From NCBI GenBank assembly GCA_023079485.1, contig CM041090.1, forward strand, positions 33,878,874 to 33,942,873: a stretch of 64,000 nt of DNA. Direction: 5' to 3'. Below, in pieces: positions 1-14,500 of this stretch. Numbering within the stretch: the first letter of the stretch is position 1; every line of letters begins with the position of its first letter. The position numbers and the translations under genes are program-made. The DNA is from Archilochus colubris. Taxonomy: Eukaryota > Chordata > Aves > Apodiformes > Trochilidae. Under the pieces are notes generated by a model. That model saw only the letters and a list, made by a program, of their open reading frames with translations. It had not been told where the DNA came from and did not search any database.

Positions 1-3000
1 TGCAGTAGGAAAATGAGGAAGTTATTAGGTACTTCCCTTGCACATATTGGGTCCCATTATCTTTTCAGTAGAATGCCCCATTGAGATCAGTGGGAATTTC
101 TGACTTAAAAACTGATGGTGTGATAAACTCTGGTTTTATTTGTTGCAATTGATTACTCAGCACAGCATCACTTATCCAAGATGACAGTGTCAGTATTGAA
201 GGATTGGCTTGATTTTAAGAAAACATGGTTTATAGTAGGTGCAATCTAATGCTGCTTCATTTTGCCCAAAGTAATTGTTTGAAACATCCCTTTGTCCCTT
301 AAGTGTACTTGTACAATCCTTGTATGAAGCTTTCATGAAGACAAGTAACCACCTGGGCTTCTAAAAACAAAACCAGCATCTTTTAACCTTTTTTTTTTTT
401 TCCAGATGACTTTGTATAATATGTCTTAATCCTCCTGTAGACCAGGCTGACTCGTGCTGCTTCAGCATAATGGAGAGCAGCCTGAGGATACCAGGAGGAG
501 GAGACCATGTGCAGAAACTCTTCCTCAGGCTTCTTAATTCTACCATAAATGGGAATAAAAAATCCAGAGAAGCAGCAAGGGGCAGGTGACAGGATGGAGG
601 GAGTGGGGACCATAATGGGATCATGGGCTGATAACACAGGGATGAGGAGAGGACATGCTTTTTTAGGCTACATATATAAAAGCTGCAGTCTGCTTCAGAG
701 CCAGAGAGGAGAAGCTTAGTCATCTTCCTTAACCTAGCTGCAGCTCTCTCCCTCATTTCTTATACCCATTTTCGCCCTTCTCCCTCTTCAGATGAGGTTC
801 CAAGGGGATTTCTGATCCTATCAGCTGGCTGCAGTCTTGGCCAGATTCTTAACTAAGGATGAGATTCTTGTTATGTAGTTTCAAATGAGCAAGTGTGTCA
901 GCTTCCTTAAGACTTTCAATTTAGCACGAGAAACTAATGTAAGAAGTAAAAAATTCTAGCCCACCCCTGAGATGAGGAAGAATTCCAGTGCCCATGGGAA
1001 ACACTTCTTCAGCAGAATGAGAAATTTCTGTATGAAATTAACACTATAGAAATAACAAAAAACATTTCTAAAATCTTGAAGCATATCAAATAAAAGACCG
1101 TGTCTTATTTCTCCTTTATTTTGGAAGACTATTTCACTTCAAATATGTAAAGCATATCACTATATTTCATTGCTGATTACTCTTCTCTGTTCTCAGTTGT
1201 CCTAAAGAAGCAAATATGAAACTTGCTTTGTTACCACAGATGGACTTTCTTCATCACACATGCATGTAACTTCTGGGACTGGTGCACATGTACAGGACCA
1301 TGTGCTAAGAAACGTGTAGGGGATGAACAGAGTCCATGTGACTGTCCATGCAGATGTGGTAGAGCAGCAGGAGAAGGTTAGAAGGCCCTTTTGGGCTTGC
1401 TTACCCACCAGTCTCATTAGAGAGAAGCTATTCATTACTGGACAACTCTGTCTTGGTTGGCAGTTCTGTTTATTCATAGTAAAAAGCCCAAGTTGTTTAT
1501 GTATTAAGGTAAATGCCAGCTTTCTTCACCAAAGTGCCTTTGTTCCCCCCCCGCCCCCCCTCCCTTGTATGTCAGCATGTTGGTTCTTGAAACGACACCA
1601 TTCAATTTAAATATTCATTTCAAAAGGTGTGTGTCAATTCTTCTATAACAAACTGCTGAGGATGGGGGTCTGTGTTTGTTTGCACCCATAGGTTGATCTC
1701 TGCTCCCCACCCCTTGGCTGCTGCCGTGAATGATAATGAAGGCTGGGGAACCTTATATATAATGGCAGGGCTTGCCTGTAGCCCTGCAGAGAAGGATGAG
1801 AGGAAAGTGTTGCTGTTTGTCTGGAGCGCTGCAATCAAGAAAAGCTGTATTTCTTGTTTGATTTCATAACTGGGAGTTCAGTCACCACTCCTAAGGGAGG
1901 TGTCGCTCTTAGTTGCTGCTCTCCCATTATACGTTGAAACCTGCATTGTGGCATAGGTGCTGTTAAAAAAAAAAAAAAAAGTTGGGGTTTTTTTCCAGCC
2001 TTCTAGACTGTATAGACTTTTTAATCAGCTTTCTGGACTTTTTTTTTATCTTTAAGTCAGGTTCATGTTTTTTTCTGCACTAACCTTATCACCATAGAGG
2101 GGTGTCTGTGTGTGAATAAAGCTGAATAAGATAAAGACATATTTTTTGATCTGTAATTTTAAAGGCTGTAGTTTTTGATAGGAAGAGGGAGATCTGACAT
2201 AGCAGGTATTGTTTATGTGATAGTTTTGTTTGGAAGAATAAACAAAAGGCCTTAGGATCTTGACTGCTGTCTTCTTGAATAGTGCAATCTTGTCTATCCC
2301 AAACTATTTTGGATACATTATATAAATAGCCATTACTTCATTTTATGTACATTGCTTTAAAAACTGTCTGCTGTGCTAGAAAGCCAGCTTACATTTGTTC
2401 CTCAGCTTTGTATCCATATTTACATAATGCAGTACACTCTATCATTTCAACTCTTCACAAGCACAGACCACCGAAGTCAGAACAGGTTACTGTTTTCTCG
2501 TGTTGTGCCAGAACTGGATATCCCTAATTAGTCCCTCTTATCCATAGAATAAAAACTTATGATCACTGGGATATCCATACAGTTTTCTGTACTTCACCTG
2601 CTTGTATATGAGTTTCTCACTCAAGAACTGTGATTCCTAATACTGTTTCTTGATTTATTTTTTTTAATTGGATAAAAAGAAGATTATAGTGTGGTATGAC
2701 TATAGGCTACAAGACAGCTGGTTTATTCAGTGCAATGAAGATGCTTGAGCTTAGCTATGCAACATAAATATTCTTCCTTTTTGTGGGTGCAGTCTTTGAG
2801 AGGGAAGATGCAAAGGTGTTCTACTCTTTTTCCCCTGCATGGTGCTCTGCCTCACAGTAGTTCTGAATAAATCTGAGATTAAGTCAGGCTTTTATGTACA
2901 TTTGTCTGTCTTTGGCTCTTGCATCACACTTGCCTTTTGTTCTGCCTTTTAGACTTGTTTGTCTAATGGAAAACTGACATCTGTGGAGTCTGTCAGAGCA

Positions 3001-5389
3001 CATTATGCAGTCTGATGAGGTTCATGACCAACAGAATGTTAACTCGGGGGCAGTCTTTAGTTTTTTTTTTTTAATATAGTTTGAAATCACATCACTGTAC
3101 TATGTCTGTGTACATTACATTTATCTTGAAGATGATACATTATTTGGTAGAGTGTACTCCAAGAGTACAGGTACAGGCCTGGTATAGGTCTGACTTCTGG
3201 AACCTACCCTCTGATCTCTCTTCTTGGTCTTTTACTTTCAGTAATATCTGAGTAATCTGTGCCAGGGCAGGTTTCCTCAGTTCATTCTTCAACTTCATTG
3301 CAGGCATTAGGGATGCTAATAGTTGCCAAACTTAGCAGGGTGCATTTGTGAAGTTTTGGCAGGGAATCCTAGTTCATGGAGGATAAAAGAAAAACCTCTG
3401 ATGCAGTTTTATTGCCATCCCTCTTACAGAGGAGGCTGCTTTTAAAGAATTAACTTGTGGGTTAGAAGGTTGAAAGGATTGGACATATTGCTAAACACTG
3501 CTGCTTCTTAAAGTGCAGTGCTCAGGAGTACACATGGTTAGCCAGACCTATGAAACTCAAGCAAAACAAATGCACAGCTTTCTGCACTCACCCATGTATC
3601 TCCTGCAGGTCTCTCACTCACTCTGGAAGGCTCATGGAGGCCTCTGAGACCTATTTGGCTAACTAATAAATCCAGCCAGGTGGTTTCAGAGCCATGCTGG
3701 CCCATTCAGCACAAAGAAACTGAGAAGACAGTCTGTATTTCTGTTCTTCTGTTCCCAGAACATTAGGAATCCATGTGCTGAGGTGCAGCTGGTTGGACAA
3801 GGATGATGCCAAGCCAAGGGCTTGTGGCCTTCTAAACATCTTACAGTATTATTTTAGAAAGAATATACAAAAGGCTTTAGCTGTTGACAGGGCAGCACAA
3901 CAGGAAGGGAATGGTCATAAAGCCTTCTAGATGACTGCTGTTTTCTGTCCCACCTTAATGGATTTTGTAGTTTTTAGTGGGTGGTGGGGCATTAGAGCAG
4001 GCTTCAGTGGAAGCTTCTAAATGTACTCTGAATTTTCTTGCAAATGGCTGTCTGATGATTGCAAGAGATTGCAACAGTAATTGGTGTGAGTAACTCCCCA
4101 CATGTCTGAAAGCAAGTTAGTATTATGCATGCAGATGTTTTATCTGTCATGCTGTTGAGATTCTCCAAAATCTAAAAAGCTTAAATCACAATAGGGCAAC
4201 AGGTAACTTTACAGCGTGGTCTGCTCTGATTGAAGCTCTGATTGAATGACACTTTGAGCTGTAAGCTGTTGCTTGTTAAACTTCTTCCACTGCCTTGTAG
4301 GAGCTTTCAGCACTGCCAATGCTGTGCTCATACACTGAAGTAGTAAAATTTTGAAATCAATAATGCATGACTTGGTTTCTAATAATGCAACACAAACAAA
4401 CTATTAGTTAAACAGCTGGCTTCTGGCTCTAAATGTATAATCAGAGTTAATTGAATCCTTGCTATTTTATTTAATCGTTAGTAACTACTTAATAAACTCT
4501 GGAGGTGATTAGCAGCAGCAATAACTGCATTTGTCATCTATGTCTGGGAAGATGAAGGTCTGGCTGAGGCTTTCTGAGCACTCTGAACTCAGAGAGTTGG
4601 CACTAAGAGAGCATGTTCAGCATTGGCATGGTCTTAAGTTGTGCCAGGGGAAGTTTAGGTTAGATATCAGAAAGAATTTCTTTACGGAGAAGGTGGTCAG
4701 GCATTGGAATGGGCTGCCCAGGGAAGTAGTGGATTCTCTGTCCCTGGAGATATTTAAAAAGAGACTGGATGTGGCACTCAGTGCCATGGTCTAGCAACTG
4801 CAACGGTGGTAAAAGGGTTGGACTCGATGATCTCTGAGGTCCCTTCCAACCCAGCCGATTCTGTGATTCTATGATTGTAAACCCATCAGGTCTCAGATGT
4901 TTTCACAGCTATCAAACTTCTTTTGAAGAATTTGTAGTAAAGGAATACAGATTTGTGTCTGATAGATCATCCTGTTCACTGATGAGCACTGAACTAAAAT
5001 ACCCATTTTGGAAGTCTTTGCTATAGGATGCTATTAAATTGATATACGTATGTTAATTATCTTCTTCAGGAGCACAGACTTAGAAATATTGATTAATACT
5101 GGTCTATCTTGGAATCTTGACTATTTTGGAAATAATGCTAAAACATAACACAGTAAACTCTGACCTGGAATTGAAGACATATTTTATGCTACTTAATAAA
5201 TAAGGTGTGTTAGATCAGCTTCTATAGCTGCTATCTTAAATGTGCCTTTATTTCTTCTTTTCAAAAATACATTGTCTTTCATGAATTCCCTACATAAGAA
5301 ACAGTTTTAAAGACAGTCTTGGAAGTGCTAAAGTTGCACTTAATGCTATCACTTAATATTAAATTGAACAAGCCTTTTTTCTTTAACAG
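1..5389 (+). other. ASPG: ASPG intron, 5' part outside window
   Basis: No exon recognisable as ASPG or any other gene was found in this AT-rich stretch. I looked for the expected upstream asparaginase motifs (GNR..KVDAR, FCSPN) without success. The intron must end at the AG at 5388-5389, because the next exon starts with the last two bases of a split valine codon. It holds one CR1 (4628-4877), a C-rich run near 1544-1563 and an A16 run ending at 1980. All open frames here are short and unlike proteins. Confidence 0.75.
4628..4877 (+). repeat. CR1 LINE fragment, 3' end
   Basis: The sequence follows the 3' end of avian CR1: GGGCTGCCCAGGGAAGTAGT, then the conserved TTGGACTCGATGATCTCTGA and CCTTCCAACCC blocks. 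It ends in ATTCTGTGATTCTATGATTG, the CR1 octamer tail. It is sense to the host gene and 5' truncated, as CR1 copies usually are. A short open frame through it is a shadow of the element. The left edge is approximate. Confidence 0.93.
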
Positions 5390-5502
5390 TAAACTGGGAA
5401 ACAGTATGGAGAGCCAATACCAAAAAGAAATTCCGAGTTCACACCAATATGAACAGGAACGTTGGGCTTCTGCGAATCTTCCCTGGAATCACTGCTGCTG
5501 CT
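5390..5502 (+). CDS. ASPG: ASPG coding exon A (asparaginase domain)
   Basis: The acceptor is ctttaacag and the donor gtaagc. The exon begins with two bases of a split Val codon (phase 1 entry) and ends in phase 0 after 37 codons. The peptide NWETVWRANTKKKFRVHTN leads into VGLLRIFPGI, the conserved start of the C-terminal small domain of type I asparaginases. A different open frame over the same bases begins further upstream but lacks any homology, so it is not the coding frame. Confidence 0.93.
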
Positions 5503-8500
5503 GTAAGCATCACCACTTCATTTGGGAAGTGGGGGGAGTGGTGCTCAAATACTTTTTAAGTTCAGCTAGCTGAAATAAGGAAACTTCATTGTTGTAGCAG
5601 TGGTTGGGGTTTTGGAGGGAACAGAAAGGATCTGTCTTACTGCTTTTTGGACTATCAGGACAATCAAGGACTGTTTTCATATGCCATAAACTACTGATAA
5701 AAGTTTTTCAGTTATGAAGACAGGCTGAGAGAGTGGAAGTTGTTCAGCCTGGAAAAGAGAAGGCTCCAGGAGACCTTACAGTGGCCTTCCAGTGCCTGAA
5801 GGGGTCCTGCAGGAAAGCTGGGGAGGGACCTTTTACAAGGAAATGTAATGATAAGACAAGGGGTAATGGTTTAAGCTGGAAGAGGGTAGATTTAGTTTAG
5901 AAACTAAACATTAGGAAGAAAGTCTTTACTGTGAGAATAGTGAAACACTGGGACAGGTTGCCCAGAGAAGTTCTGGATGAATCACCCTTGGAAGTGTTCA
6001 GGGCCAGGTTGGATGGGGCTTTGAACAACCAGGTCTAGTGGGAGATGTCCCTTCCCATGGAGGGGGGTTGGAACTGGGTGATCTTTGAAGGTCTCTTCCA
6101 ACCCAAACCATTTGATTATTCTTACGATTCTGTGATATCTTTTGTCTAAATAACCTTGGCTCTGAAACTTAAGTAGGTCAAGTGTTCTTTTTTAGACAAA
6201 TGGAGGCTATAGTGACCACATAAATGCTCTCTAGCTGCATAGTGAGGCCTAGTGATAGACATCTTGTTAGAAAATACACAATATGGTGGGTGGAGGGGAG
6301 TGTATTTCTACAACTCATGCTTATTTTTTAAGGTCAATTTTGTCTCACATTTATGATTAGCATGACCCTTTGCACTCATACAGAGCTGAAAATTAGAAGT
6401 GGGATTTTGTTGCTGAAAATGAGAAATGGGTGGGTTTTGCCTTTAGAATTTTCTTTTTTTCAGAACTGCAGTTTTAGGTAGATTTGTCTTCTAATTTTTG
6501 TCCAATACTAGTTCCATTAAATTGACAGGTCTTTTGTGGCCGTTGCCATCTTAAATTGAACCCAGTAGTTAATGCAGCACTCCTCAATTACATTACCATT
6601 CTTTCTAGGTGAATATGAACAGATGGAAAAGCAGAGGGGTGGTATATTTGCAATAAAACTCCAGCTGCACAGTTAGCCTCATGGGGGCTTACAAAGTATT
6701 GTATTTAGCACATGTGATGAGCAAGGAACCCTCTAGGTTGTTTAAAACGTGTCTTTCTAGGAAGAGGACTTTTCTAGGCATCCTTTGCTAGGCCATGGTA
6801 GCTACCTCAGTAACACGTAGCCAGGAATGAACTAGAGCCTCCTTTTTGTTTTTTCTGCCTTGAGTTAAATAAACTTCAGGCTTCATTAGAATGGTCTTTT
6901 CTGAAATGTGAGACTCCATCTCTCTGAGTTAGGCAGACATTAGTTAACAAAACTCTTTGCTAAAATAACAAATCTGGGCAGGGGTGGGGATTTTAAGCTC
7001 AATTTTGCATTTATTTCACAAGTGTAAATCTACCATTTTATTCTGCAATAATGGTGCAACAGCATAGGCTGTTAATGGCACTTGAACAATAGCATCCTTT
7101 GTCATACTGAGGTCATGACTGTAGAAAGTACTTAATTTTAAAATACCTTTCTAGGAATTTTAAAGGAAGCTAAAGAGTGAAATTCTAATTTTAAAAAGCT
7201 TATTCTACAGTCCTAGTTACAGAAAATGGGGGGCACAGAGGGACATGAGAAGACTGTGAGGCATGAGAGCTGGTAGGACTATAGCAGAAACAGACCATCT
7301 TTAAAAACTCTGTGCCATATGTGAAAGTCTTGATGTGACTTTAAAATATCTTTGGCATTTCCCTGTCTTGTTTTAAATAGGTAAAAGCATTTCTTCAGCC
7401 TCCAATTGAGGGCATTGTACTTGAAACTTATGGAAGTGGCAATGCCCCAAACAACAGAGAGGACTTGCTGAAAGAACTGAAGAAAGCAACTGAACGAAAA
7501 GTAGTGATTCTGAACTGTACCCAGTGCTTACGAGGCTCTGTTAAAACAGTCTATGCAACAGGGCAGGTAAGGGTTGTGCAATGATTTCAGACTAATGCTG
7601 TGGAAAAAAAAAAAATCTACTGCTACAACTGGGTTTTATGCTTCTAGTAGTCCCAGTGTATAAAACCAGATTTACTAAACTCTAAATAAATAAACTCAAA
7701 ATAACTATCTGAAAAATCTTAAACTGGAAGCATTTAAGAGCTGCAAACAAGATCCTGTTACTTCTAGTCTGGAGGAGTAACTGAACTAAAACAGCCAGGA
7801 ACAGTCAGTTCAGATGCCAGATTACTGATTGCTTGTTGTTGTCATGTGTAGCACTCCAGCATACCTTGCATTATGTTGGTGGTGTCTTTCCCAACAGGAT
7901 TCCACTGCACTAGGAGCTAGCTTAGGGGTCAGATGATGAAATAAACTACTATATGATAGGCCAGCAGTTACTTAGCTACAATATAAGAATCTCAAGAAAG
8001 CCTGCAAATCCAAGCAATATTCCAGATCCCTGTTTTTCATATGATGGGAAGTACAACTGAATTCAGAAAGAGATTGGAGAACAGTATGTAAAGAATGTGT
8101 GTCTTGCAGAATGGAAACCCACGAAAGCCAGCTTAAAGCTGACTTAGTGGAGATACTGTTAATATTCAGGACATTTTATAGTGAGTTTCTTAATCATGTA
8201 TTAAGACATGACATGAGTGGACTAGTATGAGCTCAAAGCCATAGAAGAGTATGTGTTGCACATGGTGCTATGAAGGAAGCTGGTTTAACTGGACTTTGTA
8301 AAAGGCGAGCCATTAAATAGCCACCAAACACTGACAGAAGGTGACTCATCCCCCTGTTTTAAACACCGGGTTTTGTTGGGAGCAACCACCCATCTGGCAG
8401 TGCCAGCCTCTTCAGTGACTGTAGGACAAACCTAGATAATGTAGTCTGGTGCTGAAACCTGCCTTCTGTAACATTGTTTTAGACACAGCTTTAGATTGTA

Positions 8501-11500
8501 TTTGCTTCAGGAACATAGTTGGTTTTGAGGCAAAAGAAAAGATTATTAGAGATTCTTTCTACCTCTTCAGTGTTCAAACTCAGTATTTTCTGAAAAGGGC
8601 TGTCATTTGGGTAAAAAAATTGCATAAATTAATGGAGATGTTTTGAAAAGCATTAACTTTTGTGAAGATCCCATACTCTAGCAAATATGATAAGAATATG
8701 TGGATTAAGTAAAACAATTCACATGGAAGGGAGAAAGTAGTTAAGTCAATAAAAGACACCAAGCATATTAGAAAAACAACATGAAAATGAAGCTTAGGTT
8801 TTATGTGATCTTTGGCTTGAGGTGAACTTTTAACATGTGCGGAAGGAAGAAAAACCCTATTCTTATGCTCTGATTAAAAGATTTTACAAGCAGACATCTC
8901 TAAAATGGCCTTTGGCACTCTGCTGATCCAGACTGCTGATCTGCTGAATTGAAAGATTCTGCTCAGGTCTTAACTGAACCACGGTAATGCTGGCTTCCCC
9001 TTTTTATGAGGAGCGTATACATATATTATCTTCTTTCAGTATCCATTGGTGGAAGCTTCCATGTTCTCTTGGCATCTTTTGGGGAGAACACTGGCAGACC
9101 TATATCCTACAAAGTTATATCATACTTATTCTTCCATTGCCTTTTCCTTTTCATAAAATGCTCCTTGATGGAAGAAGTATTATGAATTAATGGCTGGAAA
9201 GTTTACTTTGATTTTTCTTTAAGTAAAAGCTCTCACAGGTCTTTGCATATGGCTAGGACATTTTTAACTCAAGGTAGCCAGGTGGGTCAGCTGAGTCCCT
9301 GGTTTCTCTTGAAGTGTTTGTTTTAATTAATTGAATGTCTCGCCTCTGATCCATCTGCACAGTAGAAACTTGTAATTGAGAGTACTTAAGGTGTAGGAAG
9401 GAAGCTGGGAAATCCCTTCCTTCTCCTTTTTCTCAAAACTGCTGAAAAAGCCATAACTGTTACTTGGCTAGCACTACAGTACAGAAGGTATTTCTCACCT
9501 TCTCTGTGCATATTTCCCCATGGGGCTTTTAAAAATGTTAGTCTTGGGTTTCTGGAAGTGGTGAATGAGCTGATTAAGGCTCTGTATCTTGCTAAAAATA
9601 TTAGTTAAAGGACAAATTTCAAAGCTGAAGTTTGTATACAAGATACTTAAAAGTAAAGTGAAGTGCAGAGAACCTACTGAAAGATGCTGTACTGTGAGCC
9701 ATCACATTATGGCAGAGATGATGATCTGAGGTTTAGAGAAGCCTAAGTACAATCTAGAGACAAGGGATCTGAAGACTCTTCTGTCTCTTACTCACTGTAC
9801 ACTTATGGAGCTTGCTGAGTGTAGCAAAGATCTTTCTACTTTTATTCTTTGGTTCAGGTAGTTTTTGTTTAGGTTTTTTTTTAACTACCATAAAGAAGTT
9901 TAAAAGTTCATCTTTTTCAGTTGTTCTTGCCAGAACTGCGTAAATTACACAGTTTAGTTGTATGTTCTAAATCATACACTGCTAGTGCAGTCTGAAAGGC
10001 TCTGAAAACACTCCTGCTGTGAGCACATTGTACTGCTGGAGTTCATCCAAAGCTATGCCCCATAAAAGAATGGTAAATATGTCTGTATGAGAACAGCCTA
10101 CTTGGCAATGTTCAAAATGCCACTGGGTTAAAGCAGAGTAACTGCAGCTTTTCAATAAAGGGAATAAGACAACTGCAGATAGCTGATACAGACCTGTAAC
10201 CTTTCCCTTCTAGCAAAGTAAGTGACCATGGCAATCGTTTGTGTGAATTCTTCAATGTTATTGCATGAAAAAGAATTTGAAGTAAAACTCATCTTTATTC
10301 AGTTGGCTCTAGTATTTGCTTGGTATTTGATAACTAAAAGGACCAAAATTACAGTAGCAGTAGGAAAAGCAGGGGAGTGGAGGCACAGTGCATACTGTAT
10401 TCTGTGTAGCTGCTCATCATTCATGTGCATTTTCTGTTCACACATGTATTTCTGAATGCTAAGCTAATTGGAATTTTTTTTTTTTAATTCAGACTCTTGC
10501 TGATGTTGGTGCAATTCCTGGAGGTGATATGACACCAGAGGCAGCCCTAGCTAAACTGTCATATACACTCAGCAAGAGTGAGCTTACCTGGGAGGAGAAA
10601 AGGCAGGTAAATACTTCAGTGTGACCTTGAAAGGCTTTAACTTTCTCATCTACTGTGCACATTTCTGTTTAGGTGGATTCCTTGAGCTTCTCTCTTGCAC
10701 TTTAAAGGAACTGATTCCAGAACCATAAAGTGAACGTCACATGTTTTCTTCCTTAAGGAAAATACTGTTAGGCAGATGGAGTTGTGTAGATTGGGAAAGG
10801 AAAGAATTCTCTGCATAAGTCAAGTGAAGACTGTGACCAGCCCATAAAAATGCTGTCTTTAAATGGTGGTAGTCTGCCTTGGACATTTCTGTAGTGAACA
10901 CCCATACATGGAAATTTATATGGGAGACAAAATCCCAACCCTATTGAAATCAGCAAAGATCTTGTCATTGATCTTAGTGTGGTAAGGATTTAATTCACAC
11001 AAATTACTTCATTCACACAAATCTATTTCCGAAAGTAAATATTGCCTATGGCCTCTTGCTTTACAGCATTACTCATGAGAGTGTTAGATTTTGTTTCTGT
11101 TAGAGGAGGTACACTTCATAAATACACAAAAAATAGAGGATTATTCTAAGGACCAATTATAACTGATTTTAAAATCATAAGCCCTTTAACAACATTCTTA
11201 CTGTTCATTTGGGCTTAATCAGGGCTTTTGTTAAACACAACTTACGTAGTTATACATCATGTTCTTTTATACAAGGATCATACAGCTCTGAATTAGATAG
11301 GAGAGCAGCAGTCTGCCAGAATGCATGTGCTTCTGTGCTTGTGTGCTGTGAAATCATAACCATGACACTTTGGGAGATGACATCATGATGAGTCACTCTC
11401 TAGACTTAAGCACTACATGCACATATATCTTGTGATGTGGGGGGGGTTTATTGAAATTAAAACAAATTTTGTGGTTACTTCATGCTCAGTATCTTCCAAG

Positions 11501-14500
11501 CGGTAGCAGCTGTTGAGACAGACAGATTTGTATACCTGTGATCGTAAGTGGGGTGGCTGGAAGTACCACTTACCATGCTTAAAAACAGTTTCAGACTCTG
11601 GGGTTTCAGTTGTTTGTTAAATCTTGGCTCTGAAAAATTTGAGGAGAGGCTATTTGTTTGTTCAGATGTTCCTTCAATGAGGAACATACTCTGTGCAAGA
11701 ACATGCCTGAAAGGCAACAGAATTCTGTGAAGAATAATGGCACTCCATGTTTGTGTCTCTGCGCTTTAGAAACCCAGGCTATTCACTGATGCCCCTTTGG
11801 TACACTCACTGACCCTGGAACATACATGGACTAATCTGTTTTTTTAATGAAGACTTTAAAGCTTCTTGCACAGAGGATTATTTGACCTGGGACAGGAGAA
11901 ACTCTCCCAGCTGGCTTCTTGCCTAGGTATGCGTGTTAAAACTTAATTTGAGATCCAATTTGCTGAGGTAAGATAGCTGACTTACTCAGGTGAGGACCTG
12001 GTTGTAGGACGTTTTAGGTACCATTGGCTCAAGGTACTCCTGCATATTCATATGCTGTCCTTTGGGATGTGCTGCACAGTTTTTGTGTGGTGGTCCTGGG
12101 TGTTTTTCAAACCTTTATATGGTTTGAAAAACTAAAGAATTTTTGCAATTTCTTTGAGTTAAGCAGGATTGGTTTCACCATTTGGCTCTTTGTACAGACC
12201 CGCAAACAGTTGTGTTGGCACAGCTTAGGGAGCAGCATGCTGCGCTGCCTGGGCAGGAATGGGTGGTAGAGACCAGGAGGAGAAGAAAGGCTGGAAATAT
12301 GTGTGGCAATATCTCCAGCTAAACATATCACCAAACAATAGTCTCCCAAGAGACGGAAGCTCTCCTGAAGCTGGCGTGGTTATTTTAGGATTCTCTTTCA
12401 ACACAAAGAAGCAAGGAATGTGCCCCCAGACACATGGAAATGGCTGCAGAGCTGGTAGGGCTGAGCAAGGCACGTAGGGCTTTGCACTGGGTGCGTTCAG
12501 CACAGGTGCCTATTGCTAAGGTTACCAGTGCAAAGCAATGATCTCAACCTGTCAAACTCTAAAAGTGTGCCAAAGCATTTGGTATCCTCTGAGTTATACG
12601 GATATGGGACTCTTCCAGCAGACAGCTACAGTGCTGTCAGCGCTTAGATTTTTTTTTTTTTTTTTAATAAAGGGCATGCCTAGACATAAGTAAACCTGGG
12701 GCATTCATCTTTCCAACATCACATCTGTTTCTTGCAAACTTTCACAATCCTGCTTTTTAAAATTCTAATTGGAATAACTACGTGCTTTATAGCTGCATCA
12801 GCAACCTCTCGTGAAAGAGTGCCAGTATGTCAAATTGTCAGAATTGAGGAAACCAGTTGTTTTTTATAATGACTGGTTTCTCTCACCATGCTGCAGATTT
12901 CCTAGAATCTGCATTTTGGACTATTATCTTTATTGCCATATTCAACCACATTCTACACATGAATTGGCTGATCGTTTTTTTCCCTGGTTATATTGGGTTG
13001 ACCCATTCTGCAAACTGTTACATGCCTGCTTTAATATCAAATTACTTCTACTACTGTAGACCCTCTTCATCCAAAGCTATCTCTATGGCCAAATTTTAAC
13101 AAAATCTGTCCTGATAGAGCTATTTGAAAACCCATTGAAATACATGACCATCCACAGGCAGCACTGGGCTACATGCACAGTGTGTGTAGGAGTATTGAGG
13201 TTTGGGAATGATTGTAAAAAGCAACATTTTAGAATATTCTGGTCTTCAGCCTCACTATGCTAATTACTTATTATCTGTATTCTTAAGTAGGCTGCAGCTT
13301 ACCCCACTAGGGAGCTTTTGTCTGCATACTCTAAAAATTGGGATGTTTTGTTATGTGCTTATTCTGGTTTCTTTGCTTTGGAAGAAAGTTTTATTTGGCT
13401 GTCCCTTTTTTTCCCCCTCTTTGTCTTTTTAAACTTGCAATCTTCATAGGACAGTAAGTATTTCTTTAATCTTTTGTCTGCATTCAGTTAGTTTCCATAA
13501 TTCCTCCAAACAATTTTTTTACTTGATCCTAAGTTTTTTTATTAGGCTACTGCCATATTTTTCCTTTGCTAACAAAGGATTTGATTGCTTGCTTTTCAGA
13601 TGCTGAGCGAGAATCTAAGAGGAGAAATGACTGTTGTACCCACAGGAGCCAAGATTTCTCTGAGAGATAGCAAGTTTATTCAAGTGATTGCCAAATCTCT
13701 AAGTATCAGCAGCAAAGAGGTATATACTTCAATATTTAAAAGTAAACTCATGTAAAGCTGTAAACTTGTAAGCTCAGTTAAATGAACTTAGCTTAGAGGT
13801 GAACAGAGATGTGAAAAAAAATGGAATACTGGAGCTTTTTTTTTTTTTTTACTGTTTTTTTAGTACTGAGTGTTCCAGCTAACCAGTTGGGTTAGGGAGA
13901 AAGGACACAATGACAAGCATAACATTAAAATGTTTTTAATTAAAAACATATTAACATTTTTTTTCCTCTTTGTAGCTCCATCTTGAGTTTATTTACTTGG
14001 CTGGCTGGTTGCAATAACAAACCTCAGACGGTTGCTGTAATTCAGAGTATCAATGATATGAAAAAGTGCTTTGTATTTTTGTGGTCAAATGTATTGACAG
14101 TTTAGAGCAATCCAAATAATAATGGGTAAAGCATCTTAATTGTACATACAGTCAGAGAAGGCTGATACTAGAGGAAGCATTACATAAGTGTAATTTGTGG
14201 TGTTTAATAGTAGTTCCTCCAAACTAGAAAAGCAGAACATATAGTATTGGTTGTAAGAGACAAGATTTTGCTTTTCTCTTGGCTTTGTTTCAGGGAAGAT
14301 GGGATTTTTACTAGCTAATGAATACTGAATGTATGGTTCTTCTTTAGGAAGCATGAGAAATATGAGAATATTTAGAGGGCCCGGGGGCTCTACTTGTCAG
14401 TGGAGCTTTGGAAGTACAGGTTACACAAATATCTGAGGAATCACATGAGTAAAGATCCAGTCTTCAGGAGACTGGACTGTATGGTATTTTCCAATTCTTA